DNA from: Haloferula helveola | Lineage (GTDB): Bacteria; Verrucomicrobiota; Verrucomicrobiia; Verrucomicrobiales; Akkermansiaceae | Length of the DNA: 64,000 bases | NCBI RefSeq assembly: GCF_037076345.1 | Contig: NZ_AP024702.1 | Location: forward strand, 4,526,001-4,590,000 | Direction: 5' to 3' | Part shown: positions 28,902 through 36,000 of the stretch, piece by piece | Layout: each line of letters starts with the position of its first letter | How positions within the stretch are numbered: the first letter of the stretch is position 1 | The notes under the pieces: model-generated | Told to the model about the DNA's origin: nothing | The model's database searches: none | What the model saw: only the letters and a program-made list of their open reading frames with translations | Position numbers and translations under genes: made by a program

Positions 28902-29374
28902 CACCAACGGCAGGTGTAGAATGTTTCGGTTTCGCCGTCCTCGAGTTCCGGTGGCCCGGACTTCGATCGAACCTTCAGGAGCCCGTCATTCAGTTGGAGC
29001 TGCAGGGGACCGGAAAGATCTCCGGGTTCCATCCAGAATCGAAAGGAGATGGCTTCGACATGGGCGAGCGAGGGGCCATCGGCATCCAGTCCGCTCTCGC
29101 CCTGTCCTTCAAGAGTGAGTCCGTCGGGCCGCTTTTCCCGCCCGTCCGGGAAAACCAATGCCACGCCTTTGGAGAGGTCGTGCCGGGCCGGGTCGAGAAT
29201 TCGGACCCTCACGTCCAGCCAGTGATAGTCGCGGTCACGGCGGACTTGGGAAAAGTTGATTTTTGCTAGAGCGGCCGGGTCGGGAGCCCACTCGTAGGGG
29301 CGGAACCACTGCCACGCGGCCCAGGCCAAACAAGGGATCAGAAGTGCGAGGAGGAATCTACTGCGCCGCGTCAC
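28901..29374 (-). CDS. Small membrane-anchored hypothetical protein
   Basis: 157 residues from a GTG start. One N-terminal hydrophobic segment (FLLALLIPCLAWAAW) is probably a membrane anchor or uncleaved signal; the rest is a soluble beta-rich domain with HWLDVRVRILDP and ISFRFWMEPGDL. The stop overlaps the coaX start by one base (TGATG), so the two are translationally coupled. No known domain was recognised. A strong terminator from amtB lies just upstream, so its promoter must be in the short interval before 29374. Confidence 0.75.
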   Translation of the reverse strand: MTRRSRFLLALLIPCLAWAAWQWFRPYEWAPDPAALAKINFSQVRRDRDYHWLDVRVRILDPARHDLSKGVALVFPDGREKRPDGLTLEGQGESGLDADGPSLAHVEAISFRFWMEPGDLSGPLQLQLNDGLLKVRSKSGPPELEDGETETFYTCRW

Positions 29375-29412
29375 GACCTGCGATTAGTCCAGACCGCCGA
29401 TGCCTGCCACCG

Positions 29413-29448
29413 CAAAAAAAGCAGGCGGCCCATCCGGACCGCCTGCTT
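29413..29448 (-). terminator. Rho-independent terminator of amtB
   Basis: On the minus strand a 10-bp perfect stem (AAGCAGGCGG / CCGCCTGCTT) is followed by seven T residues (A run at 29414-29420 on the plus strand). It sits 25 bp after the amtB stop, so it ends the amtB transcript and separates it from the coaX operon. Confidence 0.92.
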
Positions 29449-29472
29449 GTGAAGATAATCGGAGACTGAGGA

Positions 29473-30843
29473 TCAGTCGGTGTAGGCTGGCGAGCCGTGC
29501 TCGGCAACGTCGAGGCCTTCCTCTTCCTCTTGTGCGTCCACCCGCACGCCCATGACGAGCTTGAGGATGAAGAACACGACGAAGGAGAAGATGAAGGCGG
29601 CAGCACCAACGGCTGCGACACCGGTCAGCTGGCCAACGATGCCGAACTGCTTTTCGCCACCCTCGGGAACGACCTCGAAGATCGCTGCGGCGAGGATACC
29701 CCAGATACCGCAGACGCCGTGAACCGAGATGGCTCCGACCGGATCGTCGATCTTAATCTTGTCAAACATCAGGACCGAGAGGACGACGATGACGCCGGCA
29801 ATCAGGCCGATGATGAGAGCGCCGGTCGCGGAGACGATGTCGGCGTTGGCGGTGATGCCCACGAGGCCGGCGAGGAAGCCGTTCAGGGTCATGGACAGGT
29901 CAGGCTTCTTGAGGGTCACCCAGGAAGTTGCCATAGCGCCGAGAGCACCGGTGCAGGCTGCGAGGGTGGTGGTGGTGAAGACGAGACCAAGCGGGCCGGG
30001 AGCGGCAGAAAGAACCGAGCCGCCGTTGAATCCGAACCAGCCGAAGAAGAGCAGGAACACACCGATCGCCGCCAGCGGCAGGTTGTGCGGAAGGATCGGC
30101 TTGATGCCTTCGCTGGTGTATTTGCCACGACGCGGGCCGAGGACGAGAACGCAGGCCAGAGCGGCGAAGCCACCGAAGGCGTGAACCACCGCCGAACCGG
30201 CGAAGTCCTTGAAGCCGTTGCCACCGTTCAGGTCACCGAGCCAGCCGCCGCCCCAGTGCCAGGAGCCGACCACCGGATACCAGAAGCCAACCAGGATGGT
30301 CGCGAAGATCATGAAGGTCGGCAACTTGACGCGCTCGGCAACCGCTCCCGAAACGATCGTCGCGGCGGTCGCCGCGAACATCGCCTGGAAGATGAAGTCA
30401 CCGTAACCGGTCATGCAGAGGGCGACGCCGCCGTAGCCGAAGGTGTCACCACCGTCGGCGTTGAGGTCACCGATCATCGAGCCGAGCTTGAACCAGCCGT
30501 TGAAGTCGCCCGGGTAGTGGGTGTTGAAGCCAACCAGCGCATAGGTGACGATACCGATCGCGATGATGAAGCAGTTCTTGAAGAGGATGTTGACCGTGTT
30601 CTTCTTCTGACACAGGCCGGCTTCCAGAGTGGCGAAGCCGAGGTGCATGATGAAGACGAGACCGGCGGCAATCACCGTCCACAGCATGGAGGTGGTGAAG
30701 AAGTCGAAGGCATAGGCGTAATCGCCCTGACCCGCGATCAATTCATCATATCCGGCTTTGGTTTCATCCACTTCCTCCTGGCCGAAGGCCGTAGCCGTCA
30801 GCAGCAGGGGGGAGAGGAACATCAGTTTTTTTAGCATACGCAT
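29473..30843 (-). CDS. amtB: Ammonium transporter
   Basis: 456 residues with a cleavable signal (MRMLKKLMFLSPLLLTATAFG) as in E. coli AmtB, then 11 expected membrane spans. The pore twin histidines are in GSAVVHAFGGFAALA and SVHGVCGIWGILAA. GHWGGGW-like aromatic and FAATAATIVSGAVAERV segments are family hallmarks. AmtB conducts ammonium across the inner membrane and is usually gated by a PII protein (GlnK); no glnK lies beside it here. The gene is monocistronic, bounded by a terminator downstream and a hairpin-rich leader upstream. It is divergent from an outer-membrane barrel gene. Confidence 0.96.
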   Translation of the reverse strand: MRMLKKLMFLSPLLLTATAFGQEEVDETKAGYDELIAGQGDYAYAFDFFTTSMLWTVIAAGLVFIMHLGFATLEAGLCQKKNTVNILFKNCFIIAIGIVTYALVGFNTHYPGDFNGWFKLGSMIGDLNADGGDTFGYGGVALCMTGYGDFIFQAMFAATAATIVSGAVAERVKLPTFMIFATILVGFWYPVVGSWHWGGGWLGDLNGGNGFKDFAGSAVVHAFGGFAALACVLVLGPRRGKYTSEGIKPILPHNLPLAAIGVFLLFFGWFGFNGGSVLSAAPGPLGLVFTTTTLAACTGALGAMATSWVTLKKPDLSMTLNGFLAGLVGITANADIVSATGALIIGLIAGVIVVLSVLMFDKIKIDDPVGAISVHGVCGIWGILAAAIFEVVPEGGEKQFGIVGQLTGVAAVGAAAFIFSFVVFFILKLVMGVRVDAQEEEEGLDVAEHGSPAYTD

Positions 30844-30853
30844 GGTTATTTCG

Positions 30854-30907
30854 CGGTGGTTGGTGTTGAACTCGGACCGGGGTAAGCAACGACCGTGCCA
30901 ACCACCG
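30854..30907 (-). promoter_or_regulatory. Long hairpin directly upstream of amtB start
   Basis: The arms CGGTGGTTGG and CCAACCACCG pair perfectly over 10 bp, with an inner GTTG/CAAC pairing possible. In the amtB transcript the 3' arm ends 10 bases before the ATG, so the structure could cover the ribosome-binding site; no Shine-Dalgarno-like sequence is otherwise visible there. Confidence 0.6.
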
Positions 30908-31076
30908 GGTCAGTCGTGTCTGGCACCCCCCCTGCAGCGGCGAGCCCCGCTAGGATCGGGGGCATGGCGACCCTCATGATTTCCCGATCCGCCGTAAGCT
31001 GGTCCCGATGCGGAGAGGTAAATGGCGTCGGATACTCGTAAATACCCTTGCCAGCATCCTTCCGGTTCCCTAACTA

Positions 31077-31109
31077 CCGCTGCGCGAGCAACGCACCCGC
31101 GGGTTTTTT
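31077..31109 (+). terminator. Possible terminator or attenuator in amtB/porin intergenic region
   Basis: On the plus strand CCGC-TGCG pairs with CGCA-(CC)-GCGG around a 7-base loop, with six T residues following. It lies 160 bp before the barrel gene with no gene upstream on this strand, so it would end a short leader or a small RNA. The stem has a bulge, so confidence is moderate. Confidence 0.45.
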
Positions 31110-31268
31110 GCTGGACATTACTTCTAAGGTTTCTTAACAAAACCGACGAAAGACAGTGTCCGCCAAGCAAATGGCACAGCGGATGCTGAGCACCAAACAA
31201 GTCTCTCCTGAAGTCCGGCACCCGCCGTGCTCGGGGGTTTCCTCGCAGCAACCGAAAAACGAAAAACG

Positions 31269-32072
31269 ATGCGCAACTACAGCAAAACCGTTGGCGCCCT
31301 GGCCGCTGCCTCCACCCTCGTGGCTGGCTACGCTTCGGCGGAAATCGAAGGTGAAGTCCACGTGGGCTATCACAACATGTACGAGTTCCGATTTGTGGAC
31401 CTTGGCGACGACCTCATCGAGGCCGGTGCTGATATTGCCGCGGACTTCGGAGCTTTCGGCCTCAGCGCCGGTGCATGGTATGCCAGCTACGACGTGCCTC
31501 AGTCGTTCATTGGCGGCAACACCAAGATCAACTTTGACGAGCTTGATCTGTATGCTGCGGCCACTTGGAGCGTGACTGATGCCTTCTCCCTCGAGCTTGG
31601 CTACATCTACTACTACTTCCCGGACGCAGGTTCCATCCTCGCTCCGCTTGGCTTCAACCTCTCGAACACCCAGGAAGTCTACCTTGGTGCGAGCTACGAT
31701 TTCAGCTTCGGCCTGAATCTTTCCTCGACCTTCTACTACGACTTCGACGCCCTCAACGGCTGGTACTGGGATAACTCGGTGGGTTACACTTGGGAATTCA
31801 ACGACTGCCTTGCTCTTGAGCTTGGTGCTGGATTCGCATTTGCCGACGGCCATGGTGCCCAGGTCTCCGCCAAGCCCGGTTCCACCGGTACCGCTGACGG
31901 ATTCCAAGGCTGGTATCTCTCGGCCGCCCTTCCGTGGGAATTCCGCGAAGGTGTGACCCTGACGCCTTACGTCAAGTATGCCGACGCTGACAGCAGCCTC
32001 TCCACCGACTTCTACGGCACCGCTGGTGCTGAGAACATCGTCGCCGGTGTGACCCTTGCGGTTGGCTTCTAA
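31269..32072 (+). CDS. Outer-membrane beta-barrel protein
   Basis: 267 residues from ATG 31269, which starts a signal peptide (MRNYSKTVGALAAASTLVAGYASA); the frame upstream is not sensible. The mature protein is made of alternating polar/hydrophobic strands rich in Tyr, Trp and Phe (SLELGYIYYYFP, LSSTFYYDFDALNGWYW) and ends in a terminal aromatic (LAVGF), the usual barrel-assembly signal. Acidic loops are frequent. It is divergent from amtB and followed by its own terminator. A porin for nitrogen compounds is an attractive guess from position, but only the barrel nature is supported by the sequence. Confidence 0.82.
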   Translation: MRNYSKTVGALAAASTLVAGYASAEIEGEVHVGYHNMYEFRFVDLGDDLIEAGADIAADFGAFGLSAGAWYASYDVPQSFIGGNTKINFDELDLYAAATWSVTDAFSLELGYIYYYFPDAGSILAPLGFNLSNTQEVYLGASYDFSFGLNLSSTFYYDFDALNGWYWDNSVGYTWEFNDCLALELGAGFAFADGHGAQVSAKPGSTGTADGFQGWYLSAALPWEFREGVTLTPYVKYADADSSLSTDFYGTAGAENIVAGVTLAVGF

Positions 32073-32096
32073 TCGGAAGTTTCCGATCAACGAATT

Positions 32097-32130
32097 AAGT
32101 CGGCCGTCCTCAGGGGCGGCCGACTTTTTT
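32097..32130 (+). terminator. Rho-independent terminator of barrel gene
   Basis: A 10-bp stem (AAGTCGGCCG / CGGCCGACTT) followed by TTTTTT, 25 bp after the stop codon of the outer-membrane barrel gene. The convergent recombinase gene ends at 32184. Confidence 0.93.
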
Positions 32131-32183
32131 GTGTCTCCAAGGGGCCGTGGCCACCATCGGCTTGATCGACCCGGTTGGTGCCG

Positions 32184-33083
32184 TCAGTCACCGGCTCGCG
32201 GATGAGCCTTGTCATAGGCTTCCCGGAGACGCTCCTTGGTGACGTGGGTGTAGATCTGTGTGGTGGAGAGGGACGAGTGTCCCAGAAGGGTCTGGACCGA
32301 TCTCAGGTCGGCTCCCGCATCGAGCATGTGGGTCGCGAAGGAATGCCGCAGCTTGTGAGGGGAGACCTTGAAGGGAATCGAAGAGCGATCGAGATACTTG
32401 CGAAGCAACAGGTCGATCGCCTGTTGCGTGATACGCGTGCGCCGCTTGCTCAGGAAAAGAGCACCCGAGGTTACGGCGCCTTCCCGTTGGTAACGTTGGA
32501 GTGCGCTCAGGGCGGGGCCGCCGACCGGAATCAGCCTTTCCTTCGAACCCTTGCCCTTTACCCGGAGGCTTTCGCCGAGGAAGTCGATGTCGCTGACCTC
32601 GAGTGACCGCAATTCCGAAATCCGGAGCCCGCAGGAGTAGAAGAGCTCGAGGATCGCCGCGTCGCGGAGCGGTAACCAGGCGGGAGTGCCCGCGCGGTGC
32701 TCCGTCTGCAGCGGCAGGCTCAGTAGCTCCTCGATCTGGGATCTCGACAAGACGACCGGCAGTTTCCTCTCGGGTTTCGGCAGTTGGACTTCGGTGACCG
32801 GGTTCCGTGCCAAGCCCTGCCGGAGAACAAGATACTTGTAGAACGACCGAAGCGCGGAGAACCGGAGACGAATGGTGGAGCGGGCCAATCCGGCCTTCAT
32901 CAGCTCATACAGCCAGTCCCGGAAGTCGTCGCCGCCGAGGTTTCTCCATCCCGGGAACTCCTCTTTCCATCGGTCGCGGAAGCCGGAAATCGCGCGACGG
33001 TAGCGGTCCAGGGTGTGGGCGGAGGCGCTGCGCTCGACTTCCATGAAGCGAAGGAAGGCGCCGGGCAGATCCTCATCCTTCAT
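32184..33083 (-). CDS. Tyrosine recombinase XerC/XerD
   Basis: 299 residues, full-length Xer protein with an N-terminal SAM-like DNA-binding domain and a C-terminal catalytic domain. Catalytic residues are visible: Arg in CGLRISEL, Lys in VKGKGSKERLIPV, HKLRHSFATHM, and the GHSSLSTTQIYTHV segment with His and the nucleophilic Tyr. It resolves chromosome dimers at dif together with its partner. Nothing around it suggests an integrative element. Its start overlaps the end of the upstream small membrane protein by 11 bp. Confidence 0.94.
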   Translation of the reverse strand: MKDEDLPGAFLRFMEVERSASAHTLDRYRRAISGFRDRWKEEFPGWRNLGGDDFRDWLYELMKAGLARSTIRLRFSALRSFYKYLVLRQGLARNPVTEVQLPKPERKLPVVLSRSQIEELLSLPLQTEHRAGTPAWLPLRDAAILELFYSCGLRISELRSLEVSDIDFLGESLRVKGKGSKERLIPVGGPALSALQRYQREGAVTSGALFLSKRRTRITQQAIDLLLRKYLDRSSIPFKVSPHKLRHSFATHMLDAGADLRSVQTLLGHSSLSTTQIYTHVTKERLREAYDKAHPRAGD

Positions 33084-33333
33084 GGGGACGTTGTGGCTTT
33101 CTTCCGCGGGCGATCGCGATGATCACCAGCACGAACCCACCTGCCGCCAGTAACCCTGCAAGCAGGATGCCGATGGCGATCATCTGTCCTTCCTGTTTCG
33201 CCAGTTCGTTGGCGAGTTCTCCAGTGACGGATTCGAGATCCTTCTGCAGTCGAAGTGCCCGTTGGCGGATCAGCAGGATCAGCACCGTGGCGGAAGCGAA
33301 GAGGGTCAGGGCGATCCGGATCAGGCGGTTCAT
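33073..33333 (-). CDS. Small two-span membrane protein
   Basis: 86 residues with two hydrophobic helices (about residues 4-22 and 52-74) separated by a charged stretch (ALRLQKDLESVTGELANELAKQEG) that could form a short coiled coil. The C-terminus is basic (RGRKPQRPHEG). It overlaps the fur-like gene upstream by 4 bp and xer downstream by 11 bp, so the three form a coupled operon. Function not recognised. Confidence 0.7.
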   Translation of the reverse strand: MNRLIRIALTLFASATVLILLIRQRALRLQKDLESVTGELANELAKQEGQMIAIGILLAGLLAAGGFVLVIIAIARGRKPQRPHEG

Positions 33334-33755
33334 GTACAGGAGGGGCAGGTGCCGAAGAACTCGAGCTCGTGGTAAAGATTCCTGAAACCCGTCTTTTCCC
33401 GGATCTCGTCTTCAAGGGCGTGCACGGGGCAGGGGGCTTTCACCGCTTCGATGGAACCGCACTCGGTGCAGATCAGATAGTCCTGGTGTTTGCCCGGGAC
33501 GAGAAGTGTGAAGTAGGCGGCCCGCTCGTGCAGTCCGAGCCTTCGCACGATGCCTTTCTCGGCGAGCCGCTGAAGCAGCCGGAAGACGGTCGCCTTGTCG
33601 CATTGGTCGCTGAGACGCTCGGAGACGGCGAGTTCGGCGAGCGTCATCGGCCGGCTCGATTCCACCAGTGTGGCGAGCAACTGCTCCAGCGCTTTGGTGC
33701 GGCGCATTCCGCGCTCACGGCAGCGCTCGATGGTTTCAGCGACGATGGATTGCAT
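33330..33755 (-). CDS. Fur-family metal-responsive regulator
   Basis: 141 residues. The N-terminal winged helix has the ATVFRLLQRLAEKGIV recognition region. The structural zinc site is intact (CTEC and CPSC). The usual HHDH metal-sensing run before LIC reads HQDY, so two of its histidines are replaced, while a later His (LYHELEFFG) remains. It may therefore sense a different metal or respond differently from standard Fur or Zur. First gene of an operon with a small membrane protein and xer. The L36 gene 1.2 kb away is of the type that Zur controls in other bacteria. Confidence 0.88.
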   Translation of the reverse strand: MQSIVAETIERCRERGMRRTKALEQLLATLVESSRPMTLAELAVSERLSDQCDKATVFRLLQRLAEKGIVRRLGLHERAAYFTLLVPGKHQDYLICTECGSIEAVKAPCPVHALEDEIREKTGFRNLYHELEFFGTCPSCT

Positions 33756-33802
33756 ACGACGGATTGAAGGTAGCTCGTGCGGGTGCCGAGGGGAAAAGGA
33801 AA

Positions 33803-34822
33803 TCAGAGCAAGTTGGGTTGTCCGCCCGGCGGCGGAGGAGCCCCGATTTTCTCGTAGGCGGCGGGCAGGGCGAGCCGTCCCCGCGGGGTACGCTGGAGAA
33901 AGCCCTGAAGGATCAGGAAGGGTTCATGGACCTCCTCAAGCGTGGCAGCGTCCTCACCGACCGCGACAGCGAGCGAGCCGACGCCTACGGGTCCGCCGTT
34001 GAACTTGTAGATCAGAGCTTCGAGCAGGCGTTTGTCCATCTCATCGAGTCCGTCCGAATCGATCTCGATCATCGCCAGGGCGGCGTCGGCGATCGGGCCC
34101 GTGATGGTTCCGTCGCCCTTCACCTGAGCATAGTCGCGTACCCACCGGAGGAGGGCGTTGGCCACACGGGGGGTGCCCCGCGAGCGGCTGGCGATCTCGA
34201 GGGCACCGTCGGGCTTCACCGGGATCTCGAGCAGGCCGGCGGAACGCTCGACGATCCGGGCGAGTTCTTCTTTCGAGTAGTAGTCGAGCCGGTTGGTCAG
34301 GCCGAAGCGCGAGCGGAGCGGGGCAGTCAGCATGCCTGAGCGGGTCGTCGCCCCCACCAGAGTGAATCGCGGCAGATTGAGTTGGATCGAGCGTGCCGAT
34401 GGACCCGAATCGATGATGATATCGAGCCGGAAATCCTCCATCGCGGGGTAGAGGTATTCCTCGATGGCTGGATGGAGGCGGTGAATCTCGTCGATGAAAA
34501 GAACATCGCCCTTCTGGAGATTCGTGAGCACGCCCGCGAGATCCCCGGCTTTTTCAATCTGGGGGCCCGACGTGGTGTGGAGCTGGGATCCGGAAGCGCG
34601 GGAGATGATGTTGGCGAGCGTGGTCTTGCCGAGGCCCGGTGGGCCGGAAAGCAGCACATGGTCGAGAACATCTCCCCGCTTTTCCGCAGCCTCGACCATC
34701 AGAAGCAGCCGTTCTTTGACCTTCTCCTGTCCGATGAACTCCGAGAACGCCGGCGGCCGCAGGGAAATGTCGAAGGAACTCGCGGGCTCGTTGGTGGTCT
34801 TCTGGTAGAAATTGTCGCTCAT
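33803..34822 (-). CDS. ruvB: Holliday junction branch-migration helicase RuvB
   Basis: 339 residues from ATG 34822 ([13 protein letters not shown]); a start at 34849 would add nine odd residues. AAA+ motor that drives branch migration with RuvA. Walker [10 protein letters not shown], Walker [11 protein letters not shown], sensor GATTRSGML, arginine finger RSRFG, and the C-terminal winged helix ([16 protein letters not shown]). ruvA and ruvC are not adjacent. The C-terminus extends about 15 residues (PPPPGGQ) beyond the winged helix. Confidence 0.97.
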   Translation of the reverse strand: MSDNFYQKTTNEPASSFDISLRPPAFSEFIGQEKVKERLLLMVEAAEKRGDVLDHVLLSGPPGLGKTTLANIISRASGSQLHTTSGPQIEKAGDLAGVLTNLQKGDVLFIDEIHRLHPAIEEYLYPAMEDFRLDIIIDSGPSARSIQLNLPRFTLVGATTRSGMLTAPLRSRFGLTNRLDYYSKEELARIVERSAGLLEIPVKPDGALEIASRSRGTPRVANALLRWVRDYAQVKGDGTITGPIADAALAMIEIDSDGLDEMDKRLLEALIYKFNGGPVGVGSLAVAVGEDAATLEEVHEPFLILQGFLQRTPRGRLALPAAYEKIGAPPPPGGQPNLL

Positions 34823-34890
34823 CGGCGCGGCGTGGGCAAAGAGGACCACAGCACAGGGCGGATGAACACGATTTTCCTCGCAGAATCGCC

Positions 34891-34918
34891 TTTACAAGAC
34901 GTTCGGGTTCCCTATTTT
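34891..34918 (+). promoter_or_regulatory. Candidate sigma-70 promoter of rpmJ
   Basis: TTTACA and TATTTT are separated by 16 bp, ending 37 bp before the rpmJ ATG. The spacing and base content fit a housekeeping promoter and the gene has no co-directional neighbour, so it needs its own promoter. Confidence 0.5.
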
Positions 34919-34955
34919 CCGCGGCCCCGCGAGGGCTCAACCGATTTCCCGAACC

Positions 34956-35120
34956 ATGAAAGTTCTCTCATCCCTTTCCTCGGCCAAGCGCCGCCACACG
35001 GACTGCCAAGTGGTTTCGCGCAAGGGCACGACCTACGTGATCTGCAAGTCCAACCCGAAGTTCAAGGCCCGCCAGGGTGCGACCAAGGGAACCCGCCTTT
35101 CCAAGAAGGGTGTGAAGTAA
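34956..35120 (+). CDS. rpmJ: Ribosomal protein L36, zinc-ligand-poor (YkgO-like) form
   Basis: 54 residues, [18 protein letters not shown] at the start and [15 protein letters not shown] after. It matches L36, and specifically the E. coli YkgO type. Zinc-binding L36 carries C-x2-C, C and H; here the first Cys is His14 and the final His is Phe36, leaving only Cys17 and Cys30. A 13-residue basic tail ([13 protein letters not shown]) follows. It is a small 50S subunit protein. The gene is single, with its own promoter-like sequence and terminator, far from any ribosomal protein cluster. Confidence 0.95.
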   Translation: MKVLSSLSSAKRRHTDCQVVSRKGTTYVICKSNPKFKARQGATKGTRLSKKGVK

Positions 35121-35148
35121 AGGACGGCGATCGAAATTCGCTTTGAGG

Positions 35149-35177
35149 AAGGCGGCCATTGGGCCGCCTTTCTTCGT
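35149..35177 (+). terminator. Terminator of rpmJ
   Basis: A 9-bp perfect stem (AAGGCGGCC / GGCCGCCTT) with a 4-base loop, then TCTTCGTT, 28 bp after the rpmJ stop codon. The T tract is interrupted, but stem strength and position fit. Confidence 0.82.
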
Positions 35178-35189
35178 TCATGGCTTCGG

Positions 35190-35984
35190 TCAGGACGGCA
35201 CGAGCCAATCAAGCACTCTGCCGGCGGCGGCCAAACCGAAGGCGGCCGTGACGTGGGTCACGGAGCCGTAGCCCGCATCGCAACGGAGACCGGCAGGCAG
35301 TTCCGAAGGCCGCTCATGACTGACGCCACCCTCGCAGGTCGGGTAGAGCGGTGTCTCGTCGGAGAACACGGCCTCGATCTCGAAATCTGGCGCCCGCCCC
35401 CGTTCCGGAGCGCTCGGAAAGCCAAATTCGGTCCGCAGCTTTTTGCGAACCGATGCCAGAAGCGAGTCCTTGCTGGTGTGGGCGAGGTCTGCCACCCGGA
35501 GCCGGGTCGGATCGCGTCGGCCTCCCGCCGCGCCTGAAGCAATGACGGGGACACCGAGACTCCTGCTGGTTGCGAGCAGGTGGCACTTGGCGCGTAGGGA
35601 GTCGATCGCATCGATTACCGCTTCCGGTTTGGTTGAGAATACCTCGTCGGCGGTCTTCTCCGAGTAGAACGACTGTAACTCGGTGATCTCGATTCCGGGA
35701 TGAATCCTCCGCAGGCGCTCCGCCATGGCCGTGACTTTGGGGCGGCCATAGGTTCCGTCGTCCGCGTGGATCTGGCGGTTCGTATTGGTTACGCAGAGGT
35801 CATCCGGATCGACAAGGACCAGATGGCCGACTCCCGATCGGGCAAGGCTCTCGGCGGCCCATGAGCCGACACCGCCGATGCCCGCGACCATGACGGTCGA
35901 GCGCCTGAAGACTTCAAGCGCGCCAGTTCCGTAGAGTCGGGCGATGCCGGAGAACCGATCGTGATAGGGATCACTCACGGCCAA
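35190..35984 (-). CDS. tcdA: tRNA threonylcarbamoyladenosine dehydratase, ThiF/E1 family
   Basis: 264 residues from TTG 35984 or GTG 35978. The nucleotide-binding region VAGIGGVGSWAAESLARSG, followed by LVDPDDLCVTNTNRQ, is the E1-like signature. CEGGVSHERPSELPAGLRCDAGYGSVTHVTA is close to the TcdA (YgdL/CsdL) C-terminal part. TcdA cyclises t6A at position 37 of tRNAs reading ANN codons. It ends 13 bp from the rpmJ terminator, convergent. Confidence 0.88.
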   Translation of the reverse strand: MAVSDPYHDRFSGIARLYGTGALEVFRRSTVMVAGIGGVGSWAAESLARSGVGHLVLVDPDDLCVTNTNRQIHADDGTYGRPKVTAMAERLRRIHPGIEITELQSFYSEKTADEVFSTKPEAVIDAIDSLRAKCHLLATSRSLGVPVIASGAAGGRRDPTRLRVADLAHTSKDSLLASVRKKLRTEFGFPSAPERGRAPDFEIEAVFSDETPLYPTCEGGVSHERPSELPAGLRCDAGYGSVTHVTAAFGLAAAGRVLDWLVPS

Positions 35985-36000
35985 GGCAAATAACCGGCGG

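Larger units (their letters stand above)
30844..31268. promoter_or_regulatory. 425-bp divergent intergenic region with several hairpins
   Basis: No credible gene in this stretch. It must hold the promoters of amtB (minus) and the barrel gene (plus). Three inverted repeats lie on the amtB side: 30854-30863 with 30898-30907 (10-bp perfect stem ending 10 bases before the amtB start), 30936-30951 (5-bp stem), and 30953-30960 with 30983-30990 (8-bp stem with an inner CATG/CATG pair). On the plus side, 31077-31102 can fold and is followed by six T residues at 31104-31109. A regulatory RNA or attenuator is plausible; no known riboswitch consensus was matched. Confidence 0.6.

Noticed and set aside
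29497-30834. 445-codon plus-strand frame opposite amtB
   Set aside because: It is the mirror of a highly conserved transporter gene; its sequence is Asp/Glu/Gly-rich filler typical of antisense frames in GC-rich DNA.
31156-31575. Plus-strand frame starting before the barrel gene
   Set aside because: It overlaps the signal peptide and barrel of a well-supported gene in another frame and shows no domain.
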